A DNA stretch of 20,554 nt. Origin: Smittium mucronatum (lineage: Eukaryota; Kickxellomycota; Harpellomycetes; Harpellales; Legeriomycetaceae). The notes below the pieces were generated by a model. The model searched no databases and was not told the origin of the DNA. It worked only from the letters and a program-made list of their open reading frames with translations. How positions within the stretch are numbered: position 1 is the first letter of the stretch; the number at the start of each line of letters is the position of its first letter. Shown here piece after piece: positions 1 through 9,590 of the stretch. The stretch is taken from contig LSSL01001029.1 in assembly GCA_001953115.1 (NCBI GenBank), positions 19,740-40,293 on the forward strand. Reading direction: 5' to 3'. The position numbers and the translations under genes are program-made.

Positions 1-14
1 AAATCTTTACGATG

Positions 15-1092
15 TCACATCTGGGGCATCGAAGAAATTTAAAGAAGATAAAGCAGAATTTTTATTGGCAAAAAAAATGAGCAGAGATGTTTTTGGATAT
101 ATACAGAATTTCAAAACTTTTCAACTGACAAAACATTAGATACAGCAGACTCTAGGAGAATTATAACCAATCATTGTTTTTGAGCCATTTGAAATGGTGT
201 CAATTGACTTTGCCGGACTGCTCCTTTCAACAGAAAGTGGGAATAAGTATATTATGATGATATCCGATATACCCACAAGGTGTGTGGATGCAGTGGCAGT
301 TCACAATAACACAGCTGAAACTACAGTTGAAATTATGAAAAAACGCCTGATTACTCTACATGGAAGCCCACAAAAGCTGCAAAGTGACAACTGTTCATCG
401 TTTACGAGCCAGCTAATGAACTCATTATGCATCAACTATGGCATTAAGCAATTATTTTCATCATCATATCTCCCTGAAACCAATTTTATGACAGAGAGAT
501 TTAACAGGGATTTAAAATATATGATTAAAGCCTATATAACTGAAGACCAATCAAGTGGTACGAACACTTGGAAATTCACTTGTACGCATACAGAACAGCT
601 AAACATGAAACTCTTGGAATATCGCCTTTTCAAGTCTTATTTGTTTGTAAACCGAATTTTCCTGCCAGCAATCTCAAACCAGCTAATCCGAACGTTCCAT
701 TGAATGCCATTATCCTCGAACATTTGTTGCAGCAAAGACTAGACCCAATCAGAGAAACAATAAAAAGCAACAATAAGCACTCTAAAGAAGCTATGGAACT
801 CAGGTACAACAAGCGGTACAGAGCAGTGAAATGCGAAGTTGGTGATTTAATACTCTTAAAGCGTCAAACAAAAAATGGATTGAATAGCACTCTTGGGCTC
901 AGCACTATGAATACCGGAACATATATAATAACAAAGAAAATAGGCAGATTCAGTTACTTATTGAAGTATCCTGAAGAAGACGGGTACAAACGCCAACTCG
1001 CAGCACACTTTAGCAAATTAAAGCCGTATAACTCCAGAGCCGATGACGAAACCAGCCTCATGAGAGAGGTGGATAATGCTAATTTTGACTAA
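15..1092 (+). pseudogene. Ty3/gypsy-type integrase, 3' end of pol (decayed)
   Basis: Integrase of an LTR retrotransposon, which would insert element cDNA into the host genome. Traces of the N-terminal zinc-binding domain begin near 15 (SHLGH, then FYWQ) with a frame change and TGA at 78-80. The main frame runs from about 77 to 570 with in-frame stops at 137-139 and 164-166. The catalytic core carries D (SIDFAG), D (QSDNCSSF) and E (TERFNR), with 35 residues between the second D and the E, the DD35E spacing. Near 568-571 one base appears lost and the reading moves to the frame that ends at 1092 (AYRTAKHET, SPFQVLF). The C-terminal part has a GPY/F-like module (GTYIITKKIGRFSYLLKYP, then HFSKLKPY). 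Both zinc-ligand cysteines of the CxxC pair are Phe (codons 110-112 and 119-121). The protease, RT and RNase H portions lie beyond the left edge. Family assignment is confident, and the gene is dead. Confidence 0.9.
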
Positions 1093-1098
1093 TCTTAA

Positions 1099-1326
1099 TG
1101 TTATATTTTATGCCAACCAGAACCAGTAATTATAAATATATTTAAACCAATGAGCAGCAATTTTTCTCAGCCACTCAATTATATCACTTTTACTGTGGTT
1201 GGTTAAGTATAACACTAATTAGTTGATACTAGCTTATCTATTGGCTGAAATTACCATAAGTCATTTCAGCACATCCCAATAGGAAACAATCTAGTATTTT
1301 TATAGTTTTTATATTTTAGTATAAAT
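1099..1326 (+). mobile_element. 3' LTR of the plus-strand Ty3 element, truncated
   Basis: It starts with TGTTA six bases after the integrase stop codon. It aligns by eye with the intact LTR at 20238-20509 through ACTAGC, the run TTGGCTGAAAT and the central palindrome (1245-1269), then TTTAGTATAAAT at about 1315-1326. Similarity is lost after that, where minus-strand gag sequence begins. No clear polypurine tract abuts the LTR; the nearest purine-rich stretch is near 1063-1072, inside the coding region. The right boundary is uncertain by some 20 bp. Confidence 0.7.
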
Positions 1327-2190
1327 TTTTTGATTTTCTAGCCAGCTTTTAAGGGAGGCTCTCTTTGCTTCAGTTTCCACTTTTTGACTTTTAACTTTAA
1401 GTAAATCTATTTGCTAAAATAATTTTCAATGGCGATTGAGATAGTATCGAAATTCAGAGCGATAACTTTGATTTCCTGGCGTATCCACTATATGAAGCTG
1501 TTAAAGTCGGAATTAGACGTATGCTTCAAGGAGAAAATTTTTTCAAAGGCGTTATCGGTAGACTCCATTTAATCATACTGGTGAGAAGGAGCGCTTTTAA
1601 GACTATCTTAGTCTTTCACGTTATCATCCGGCTCCGTATCATACCAATCTTGATCCGAAACTTTAAGGGATTCAAGGACTAGCGCTCTTTTTTAAAAGTC
1701 CTTTAGAGAGGGATAGTTGTCAAACATCTCTTTAACTTTCTTTATCCACCTTCCAAAGGCGATTTTTTTATCATAGAATACAGATATTTTGAATGTATTT
1801 TTAAAAGAAATATCACTAACATCCTCACTTACTGTTACAGGCTGAGAATGGCTAAGTTTATTACTATATTTGAAGTATTCAGTTTTGAGTTCAGCCATTT
1901 TTAATCCCTGCTTGAGACCCGAAATTTCATATTCGGTGAGTTTTCGCATCAGCTCAGTGGATTTTTTAGATTCGGGCTGAAAAAAAATAGTCTATATTTA
2001 TCTTGTTCAGAAATTAGCTGACAGTATTCTTCTGACTCTGCACCAAACTGGTATTCGATTTGGACAATCTGATTTTTTAGATTCAATATCTCAACTTATT
2101 TTTTAGCTAGAATCCCTTCGGCTGCATTTGCTTTCTCAAGAATATGTTGATAATAGATTCCTGTTTCGTAGTTAAAAAACGAAATCTAAA
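1310..2190 (-). pseudogene. Retrotransposon Gag, unit A (decayed)
   Basis: Structural Gag protein of a Ty3-like element. Read on the minus strand, a helix-rich, probably coiled-coil N-terminus (EKANAAEGILAKK, then QIVQIEYQFGAESEEYCQL) is broken by a TAA. A frameshift follows near an A-run around 1981. The longest open piece (1949-1692) holds the start of the capsid domain, including FGRWIKKVKEMFDNYPSL, which matches the W-x(n)-F-x(n)-YP pattern of Ty3 capsids. After a stop, similar coding continues (KALVLESL, DQDWYD, AFEKIFSLKHT, WIRQEIKVIALNFDTISIAI) to about 1310 with at least two more breaks. It parallels unit B but is clearly diverged from it. No nucleocapsid zinc knuckle remains, since the unit is cut off at the junction with the plus-strand LTR. 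Confidence 0.75.
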
Positions 2191-2324
2191 GAGAAATAGA
2201 AAAAAAAATTTAAATTCGAAATAATAAAAATAATATAATATAATAGCAAAAAGATGATTCAATAATAGCTAAAGAAAAATAAAGACTCAGCAAAGGATAA
2301 TTTAAGAAATTTTTATCCAGATAA

Positions 2325-2643
2325 TGAAAATAATATAGAGTATAAGTGTTTTATTGTAAAAATTGTGCTTTAGAAAAGAGAGAGATAGATTCAAAAGCTG
2401 TCTAAAAAAATAAGAATTGTATATAAAATTGAGTTAGCATTAATAATAGATAATTAAGCTATTGGTTATTGATGAAATTATATAATTTTATTTCAGCATA
2501 TATATTGGTCACCTTCGATTACTTCATGTTATAATTAGCCAATCATTTCGAAAAATATATAATTGGGCAGCTACTGATTATTACAGTTCATTGAACTGGC
2601 TTTTATATCACGATCTTGGCCTCTGATTGTCCAAATCTTAACA
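2325..2643 (-). mobile_element. LTR of unit A, minus strand, diverged
   Basis: On the minus strand it begins TGTTAAGATTTGGACAATCA, resembling TGTTACG...CCAATCAGC of the intact LTR. It retains a degenerate central palindrome (2472-2496), a CTCTCTCTTTTCT pyrimidine stretch and CAATAAAA near its end. It ends near TTTTCA at 2325. The next bases on the minus strand resemble a damaged primer-binding site. It lies between gag B and gag A, so it could be the 5' LTR of unit A or a 3' LTR of a deleted unit B. Confidence 0.7.
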
Positions 2644-2659
2644 CATAATAAGTTATTCA

Positions 2660-3249
2660 GCTCCACAAAACCGCCTCATCAATGCTTTCCTTAGGTTTTT
2701 ATAGATCTCAATATTGCTGTCCGGATCTGAGCCATACGAGCTTCTGACCTCTCCCTTTAAATAATAAACGATAGTATAAGTTTTTGGAAATTATTGAGGT
2801 CCGGATAGTTTTTGGATAATTCTTCGACTAGAAAACCCCATCTGTTGAACGAAATAGGCTGTCTATCAAAATTATAGATTTTCGGAATGTTTTTAGTGAA
2901 ATTTGAACAAATAACAAATAGAATCATGGTTTTTGTCTCTGAAGTTCCATAATTCTCTTGTACAGTGAGGCCTTCTTTAATGGTAGTTGCTCGAATTTAA
3001 TTGCTATTTCGGATTTGAACTGCTCATATCTATCATCTGTTCAAGTTGTAGACGGCTCTCTGTGATTAATTCGGCTTTTTTCTAGAAAGTGTATCTGACA
3101 GTCTGTTTTTTCATCAGCAAGTGCGCTAAATCTGTTTCATTATGGATCAATTTCTGGAGAAGAGCGGCTATTTGGGCTTCTTATGAACCTAGAAGTTCTT
3201 CGAAGTTTGTGATTTGGCCTTCAGATAATAGCATAGAATTTTCAGACAT
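2660..3249 (-). pseudogene. Retrotransposon Gag, unit B (decayed)
   Basis: Gag of a second Ty3-like copy on the minus strand. The ATG at 3249 lies 63 bases downstream of the LTR end, as expected for the first gene of such an element. The start reads MSENSMLLSEGQITNFEELL, followed by stops and frameshifts. A capsid-like block reads IPKIYNFDRQPISFNRWGFL and VEELSKNYPDLNNF, which aligns with the FGRWIKKVKEMFDNYPSL block of unit A. Further on, LRKALMRRFCGAE resembles the late capsid part. The gene stops abruptly where LTR A starts. It is not functional. Confidence 0.75.
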
Positions 3250-3301
3250 TTTGGGAAAATGATAAGATATTTTAACTAGATCAAGGAAAAAAAATGATTT
3301 T

Positions 3302-3311
3302 TCACCACCAA
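3302..3311 (-). promoter_or_regulatory. Probable primer-binding site of unit B
   Basis: Directly after the LTR on the minus strand is TTGGTGGTGA. It contains TGG, which would pair with a tRNA CCA end, and matches TTTGGTGGAG after the intact LTR at the right edge of the window. The tRNA species was not identified. Confidence 0.55.
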
Positions 3312-3607
3312 TTTTTATGCATTTTTATAAGAATGTGAATATTTATAAGAATTTATTGAAAAATTAAATGCTAAGAAAAGAGAGAGAGGTTCTAAAGTAA
3401 AGAGTGAAAAGCGAACTATTTATAATAAACTGAAAACTATATAAATTAATTAAACAATCAGTTATGGAATTTTCTGAAATGACGTATGTTCATTTCAGCA
3501 AATATAATTTCTTTTGTTGATTATTTCATGATGTACTTGTCCAATAGCATAACAAGATATGTCACTGGAAAGCTGACTATCTCGGATATCTATTCTATTA
3601 GTTAATA
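3312..3607 (-). mobile_element. 5' LTR of unit B, minus strand
   Basis: On the minus strand it aligns by eye over most of its length with the intact LTR at 20238-20509: CCGAGATAG, GCTATTGGACAAGT, the central palindrome (3474-3498), AGTTTATTATAAATAG, CCTCTCTCTC and TTCAATAAA. The 5' terminus reads TATTA in place of TGTTA, and the first 20 bases are diverged, so that boundary is approximate. A primer-binding site and a gag ATG follow in the expected order. Confidence 0.8.
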
Positions 3608-3860
3608 AATCTGAATCCTGTCTTCTGATCCGCTTAAATTTAATAGATCATAAGTTGTTGAATATAAGATACGGATCATTTTTTTGAAAAAAAAATAAAA
3701 ACAAGTATAATTTACTATAAAAAATTTCTTTAACTGTTCCAAACAATTTATTTAAATAATAGTTTCTTTATTATTTTTTATACACAAAATACGAGTTTAA
3801 ACCGTACTCAAAATAAAAAATTATGTTTTAGTTGGATTTTATTTCATAAAGTCTTACGGG

Positions 3861-3974
3861 AATTAGAATTTTAGGCCTTAGATTGATATATCAAAATCAA
3901 ATATGCTTATCATTTTATTTCTATAATGTAAACAAAAAAATTATTTATTAATAAGCATATTTTAAATTCTAATT
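3861..3974. repeat. Foldback/MITE-like inverted repeat
   Basis: The right arm (3951-3974) is the reverse complement of two separate left blocks, AATTAGAATTT (3861-3871) and AAATATGCTTAT (3899-3910). About 27 bases that break the left arm lie between these blocks. The inner 12-bp stem is perfect. No coding content and no obvious target duplication were seen. The surrounding 3608-4190 is otherwise featureless AT-rich DNA. Confidence 0.5.
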
Positions 3975-4189
3975 TGGAATTTTTGACATAATTTGATTCA
4001 AAAATAAAAATCATTATAAGCCTATTATAAATTATTAAATTTGATAGTTTGAAATATTCACTCATTTTGAATAAAAAGCGTTCATATAAAATAAACCCAT
4101 TTTAGCATTTCTACTGGATCTTTAATATTATATCAATTGTTTTAACATTTTTTAAAACATTTTTAATAATGGAACTATTTTTTTATTTG

Positions 4190-7100
4190 AAATTATATCC
4201 AATGCCGAGCCTTTGACACCTTTAAAGGTCTCAATTGAACTGTTAGCCTATTTTTAATCTTTAATTGGATTGATCTTCCGATATTAGGGTACATTCTCTC
4301 ACAAATCTTCAGTGATTGGTGATATTATTTTTTTTAAGAAATACAATATCCTTCTGTGTATGATTGAAGTTGATTATATTGTTTATTTATCCAACTGCAA
4401 TTGATTTTACGTTTTCGTATTCTTAGATTATTATGTCACATATATCAATTTTTAGTATACTTATGAGGAATTTTATGGCTTTCTTCCAGACTGGTGGAAA
4501 ATTCCCTAGGGGCCCTGAGAATTTTTCCGGTGTAATTAATTCCAAGAATTATTCATCTATATAGTTATTTTTTATTTTTTATTTTTTAATGAGTATTATG
4601 CATAGTATAATCCTTGCAAATAGAGTGGTCTCTGTTTAATAATTTTTTCTTCTATTTGATAATTATAGCTTTTTATTGGTTTTATATATTAATCAGCCCC
4701 AGTACTCCGAGTTTCAAGCTCAGTTTTAGGTATGACATCTTCACCCTTGTTTTTTATTAGAATATATAAACATGATTATCCGTTTTTTGATATTCTTTAC
4801 AAATGATTTTTTGAAAGACTTTGCGTGATCTGAGCACGCATTTTTGAGAGAATGAGTACATTTTCCACTAATAATTTCCCTTTTACCATAGTTTCCTCTT
4901 TTTTAGGCTTTAAACATTCTAATATATTTTTTTATCCAAGTAATTTTGTTATTTCACCGTTTTTATACCTCTAGAGTCAAAATTTATCCCCAAAATTTGA
5001 AATTCGACGTTGGGTGCATTAATTTAATCTTGGAAGATTCTTTGCTACGCCTAATTTAATTCGCATTGTTTTTTCTTCCTTTAACTTATCGTTAGATGTT
5101 AGCGAATGTTATTTGAGTCCTTTTTCTAATATTATATTGTCTTCGTTTCCTGCTTTAACAATCAGTAAGTCTTCTGCATAACCCAATAGGCTAAATTGGA
5201 TATCCTCTACATATATTACCCTCAGCCTCTTTCTTAGGTATATTAGCATGGTTTCGATTGTTATGTTTTATAAGATTGGATTCAGTGTGTCTCCATTTTT
5301 AGACTCCCGTATTATATTTATTATTTTGGATAAGACGCCATTTAACTTGATTATAGCTTTTGATTCTTAATTAATATTTATTACCCTATTTAAAAAAATT
5401 CCGCTCATCTCAAGTTCCCTTAAGCAGATGAATAGTTATTCGCGATATATTCTGTAAAATGCTTTTATTTTTATCCAACATTAATATATAGCCATTGTTT
5501 TTTTTCTGGATCCAGTTTGTAGTTTTTTATTAAAAATCTTGTGGCAAATATTTTTTCAAATATGTTCTATTTTTTATAAAATCTGATTTATTTGTGCAAG
5601 TAATTTTTACCTGGATTTATCCTAGCCTCTTTAAAAGTATTTTCGTCTATATTTTTTCGTCAGCATTGGGTAGTACTATTGACCTATAGTTATTATTTTT
5701 TTTGGCGCCTCCCTTTTTTGGACCAAAGTTATTATAGACCCCTCCCCACTCCATTATGTTCCATTCTCTCGTTTTTTCAGCGTCGTTAAAAATCCCCAAT
5801 AGAAATTTTGACATTTCGATTTTATGTTGCTTGTAGAATTCAAAAGGCAGACCTTCTGGTCCTGGAGTTTTATTATTGGGAATTTTTTTATCTTATCTTC
5901 TATTTTGCTCATGATGACCTCCATTTACAACAAATTTTCTTCAAGTGAGTTTAATTTATTTTTTGGATTTAGAATGACATTTTTGACTAGCTTATTTTTC
6001 ACGTGTCCCCTTTTTTTAATGTTTTTTTAATGAAATCCATCACTATTTTTTCAATTTGGCTGAAATTTGCTTTTAGTGTCCCATTTTATTTGTAAAGAGC
6101 TCCAATAGAGTATATAAGTTAGCATTTCTCTATCTTTTTGGACTTCTCGTCTCTTTCTTTGAAATTGGCTCTCGAAATAAAAATTATGCCATCTAATTTT
6201 TCATTGGCTAAAATTTTTGATTTTGACATTATCATTTTCAATTTCATATTAATTTTTATAGTGTGTTTTTTTATTGGTCATATCCTCGCCTAATAGTCTA
6301 TTTTGTGTCTTATTGGTTATTTTTAGATTTTTTATTGTATTATCGGTAGAGTTTCTGGTTGAAGAGATATATAAAAGATTTTAAAATCTTTTTTGAGATT
6401 GAACCAATTAAATACGTTATTTTGCAAAGGCCCGGCCCATTGATCTATTTTATTTTTTATTTATTATTTACATAGCTTTTTTACATTCAACTTCAAATTG
6501 TCTTTTTTTCTTTTTTTTCCCTCATCGTTTCTTATACTTAATAGACACATAAATATTTATATTTCTTATAGACTAGTTTCTATTATTATTGGAATCAAGC
6601 ATTTATATTGATTTATATTGTGGTTATAATGTGATTTATTCTATATTTGATACTTTCGAAATATTTATTCCATTCTTATGACTTTTCATTGGGTTTCGGT
6701 GAACCAAATAAATTTTTTAGATAGTGATTCACCATTAGCATGGAAATTCTGCTCCATTAATTTCCTTTTTTGTTTTTTGGAGTAAATATGTCTCAAATTA
6801 ATTCCTCCATAATGTTGAAATCCCCCAATATAATCATCTCTTTGTGAGTGTTCTTTTTTTTTTCATTAGATGCTATCCAGGAACTCAACAATTATTTTTC
6901 TGTCTCTTTCTATATTCTCTAAGTATAAATTTATTTTTATAGTGCAAATTTTTATTCGTCTGACGGAAAATGCAGATAGCCTCCCTTCAAATAAAATCAC
7001 ACTATCCATAATTTCATAATTTCATACATTTACTATAGTGACAGCTTATTTCATCTATATTACTTTGTTCAACCAATATTTCGACCATATTTTTTTTATC

Positions 7101-7250
7101 TCACTCTTTAATATTTATTTCCTGTAGACAGAAAATGTCTGATTTTAGAAAAAAGTTTCAGATAGATGAAAACACTTTTTTTTTCCGGATATATCTTTGA
7201 AATTAATTGTGTTTATTTTTTTTTCATTAGTAAATCTTTACTTCTTCTTT
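4190..7250 (-). pseudogene. LINE-type ORF2: AP endonuclease and reverse transcriptase (decayed)
   Basis: This is the polyprotein of a non-LTR retrotransposon that would nick target DNA and reverse-transcribe its own RNA at the nick. On the minus strand the endonuclease starts near 7225 (INTINFKDISG), then KSDIFCLQEINIKE (about 7104-7148, with the catalytic Glu) and ILGDFNIMEE (about 6800-6830, the GDFN motif). The reverse transcriptase follows: NNYRSIVLPNADEKI (about 5650-5695), NGDTLNPIL and TIETMLIYLRKRLR (about 5215-5310), and the active-site box YAED (5169-5180), where most LINEs have YADD. A later readable block, PEKFSGPLGNFPPVWKKAIK, lies near 4470-4530. There are dozens of stops and many frame changes, so the gene is dead. 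No RNase H domain was recognised. The exact clade and the 3' end could not be fixed. Confidence 0.8.
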
Positions 7251-7779
7251 CACCATTTTTAATGAAGTTTTCTAACAAACTTGTTGTTTGATTATTTCCA
7301 TACTATCCCCCAAGCTATACTAGTATTCTCGACTTAAGTATCTATATGAATGATATCTAAATCTTTTTTTGTCTTAGGAGAGATACCAAAAATTCAAGTA
7401 TCTTTCTTTAGATATTCTAATTTTTTAATTTTTATTATTGTTATTATTTCTATTTATTTTTATTTTTTTCAGTTTTTTTTCTAGCATGGATAACTTGCGT
7501 AGAGTGATTTTTCTCTCCTTCATTATGGGCTATTTTGACTTCAATTTCCTTTAAAAGACTTCCTTCTAGGTGTGAGTACGGTTTACTTCTTTTATCATCT
7601 TCAAATTATATCACATTCTTGTTTCATATCACCGATACTTTCGAAATATATTTTATTCATTTTCATTTCTATCTTTTATGTCTTTTTTTCCAAAACCTCA
7701 TAGGTTTTATTCCGTTATTATTGAGATATTCATGTTTTCTATTTTTGATTTAGGATCTTCTTTTGTGGACAATAATATG

Positions 7780-8755
7780 GCATATATACTATTCTTTATG
7801 AGCCCCTTCAACTCCAAAGTCCGCCTCACTTAGGTTTTCATTTGTACCTTTTCCTTTTATAGCAGCTCCAAAGATATTTTCCAGTAGTCTAAAGAGTTAT
7901 TTGATTTTCCTTTTTTACACTCTGATATTATTTTATGGTTCTTTTTTCCCAATAAATTCTCTTTTCAATTTTTTGTAGATTTTTTCTTTTGTCGATTGTT
8001 TTATATTTTGTGATATTTTTTTAATAGATCGTCACAATTTTGCTTCCAATGGTCCTCTTTTTTACAGTATGCACGCACTGGAGTTGATTCACTCCATACT
8101 AGGATAACCTTAATTTCCATTATTTTTAGTACTTTTTGTGTTAGCTCTTCTAGTTTTAGATTTAACAATATTATGATACTTTTTGATGGATATAAATTTA
8201 GTTTTTTCACGTTTTAAAGCTGTAATATCTGACATTTATCCAACTTTTGAGAGCTCCTCTTATTCTAAGAGTGTTACATTCCAAGTTTTTTATTACCATT
8301 TACGGCGTTATTGTTATTTTTTAATAGTTTTAATTATAATCTGCTGTTTCTAGCGATTCTATTTTTTCGATTTTTTGTACTATTTTTTTGCTTCGTTTTT
8401 GTCGTTTTCATTTTTGAATTCAAGAAAAAGATTCCTTTTTCTGGATCTATCTAGTAACAGATTTGGATTTAGGTGATTTGAATTTTTATTCCCGTGGATG
8501 TTTTTTCCGGTTCCCCGACAATTTTTTTTAGATTACAACCAATTTGAAAGGAGATCCTCTCATTTTTTCCTCTACAGAACTCATCCTGTTACCATTTCCA
8601 TCAATGGTATAGGTATAAACTATTGAGCTGTGTACCTCTCAAGTGAAATTTAGATGGTTATTTTATCCGGTGGTTTTGTTATGTTGACTGTCATCTTTGA
8701 GCGCTTCTTGGTGGGTCTACTTGAACTTAGTCTTCCGAGCGTCCGTCTTCCATTT
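7780..8755 (-). pseudogene. LINE-type ORF1 with damaged CCHC knuckle
   Basis: This is the Gag-like RNA-binding protein upstream of the endonuclease/RT on the same strand. Coding traces start near an ATG at about 8753 (MEDGRSED, then a stop). They continue in changing frames through MTVNITKPPDKITI (near 8690) to a zinc-knuckle segment, AYCKKEDHWKQNC, at about 8035-8075. The knuckle keeps C-x4-H-x4-C, but the first Cys position is Arg (CGT, one base from TGT). Downstream, GAAIKGKGTNENLSEADFGV (about 7795-7865) is a further readable piece. Frameshifts and stops are frequent. The ORF order knuckle, endonuclease, RT is that of two-ORF LINEs. Confidence 0.6.
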
Positions 8756-8760
8756 TCTTT

Positions 8761-9528
8761 TTCTTTTTCAAAGTTTACCTTAGTTTGAAATGCAGAAATT
8801 TAGGAGTTAATATATTTTTTTTATTAGTATATTTTTAGCTTATAAGAAATGAAATTTTTTTATATTTTTACCCTCAAAAGGAGTTCATGATTGTTTTTAC
8901 CAATTAAAAAACGATAAAAAGGAGTATAAAATATCAAAATAATCCCATTTAGGAAAATCTATAGTAAAAGTCCTATATTATTAGTCAACAAAAATTAATA
9001 TTGTCAAAATATTTTATTCGATTAATCGAATAAATTTTGTTGAATTTTAATCGCTAATATTCAAATCCTTAAAACCGATTAATCACCGACTCTAGTCTAG
9101 AGTTCATAAAGTCTCTAATCTTGTCTAATATTCAAATTATCTGATAGAAAGCTTTTAGCCTTACAAATAAATTCCGTGATACAAAAAAGAAAAGATAGAA
9201 AGTTTTTAGATCAACACCTATTCAATATAATTTTTCGTTTATTTCTGATTGGATATGGCCAAAAATTCAGCTAGTAATTTTGTAAGTAAAAAAAGTCACT
9301 CAAAAAGAATCTCCCAATTCAAGCAAAATAATTTTGTGAATTATGAAGTTTGCCTATAGTGTTAATTTTAAATCTCTAAAATATATATTATTGGTTAACA
9401 CAAATATTATCCTATAACAAAGACTATCATTTAATGAGGGAAACCAAAACAGAAGATATTCGTTTTAAACTGTGGCATTTTATACTTGTTTAGAATAAAT
9501 TGAACTCTCAATTAAAATTTGAAGGTAA
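8761..9528. other. AT-rich intergenic DNA upstream of MED8
   Basis: No ORF, RNA gene or transposon domain was recognised. The only sharp structure is a 22-bp perfect palindrome at 9013-9034. The segment probably includes the MED8 promoter. Confidence 0.6.
9013..9034. repeat. 22-bp perfect palindrome
   Basis: The half-site TTTATTCGATT is followed directly by its reverse complement. It lies 557 bp upstream of the MED8 start codon. It could be a dimer-binding site or simply chance in AT-rich DNA. Confidence 0.6.
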
Positions 9529-9554
9529 TGATCTAATATCGTGATCTAATATCG
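9529..9554. repeat. 13-bp perfect tandem duplication in the MED8 leader
   Basis: TGATCTAATATCG occurs twice back to back, ending 36 bp before the MED8 ATG. It may be a recent slippage event or a doubled regulatory site. Confidence 0.85.
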
Positions 9555-9590
9555 GTAGTTCCAAGAGTACTAAACCCCAGTAATAAACAG

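Larger units (their letters stand above)
4190..8760 (-). mobile_element. Decayed non-LTR retrotransposon, about 4.5 kb
   Basis: This is the composite of the ORF1 and ORF2 remnants, all on the minus strand. The plus strand is strongly T-rich here because the element's coding strand is A-rich. Neither end is defined: no target-site duplication was found, and a tail could not be told apart from the AT-rich surroundings near 3660-4190. Small plus-strand ORFs inside it are chance readings. Confidence 0.75.

Noticed and set aside
5824..6030. Plus-strand ORF of 68 codons, hydrophobic
   Set aside because: Antisense to the minus-strand LINE remnant. The hydrophobicity comes from T-rich codons.
7535..7753. 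Plus-strand ORF of 72 codons
   Set aside because: Antisense reading inside the LINE, between ORF1 and endonuclease remnants.
1..8760. Repeat-induced point mutation as the cause of decay
   Set aside because: The lesions I could read include transversions and many indels in homopolymers, not a clear C-to-T bias. Dinucleotide indices would need to be computed to decide.
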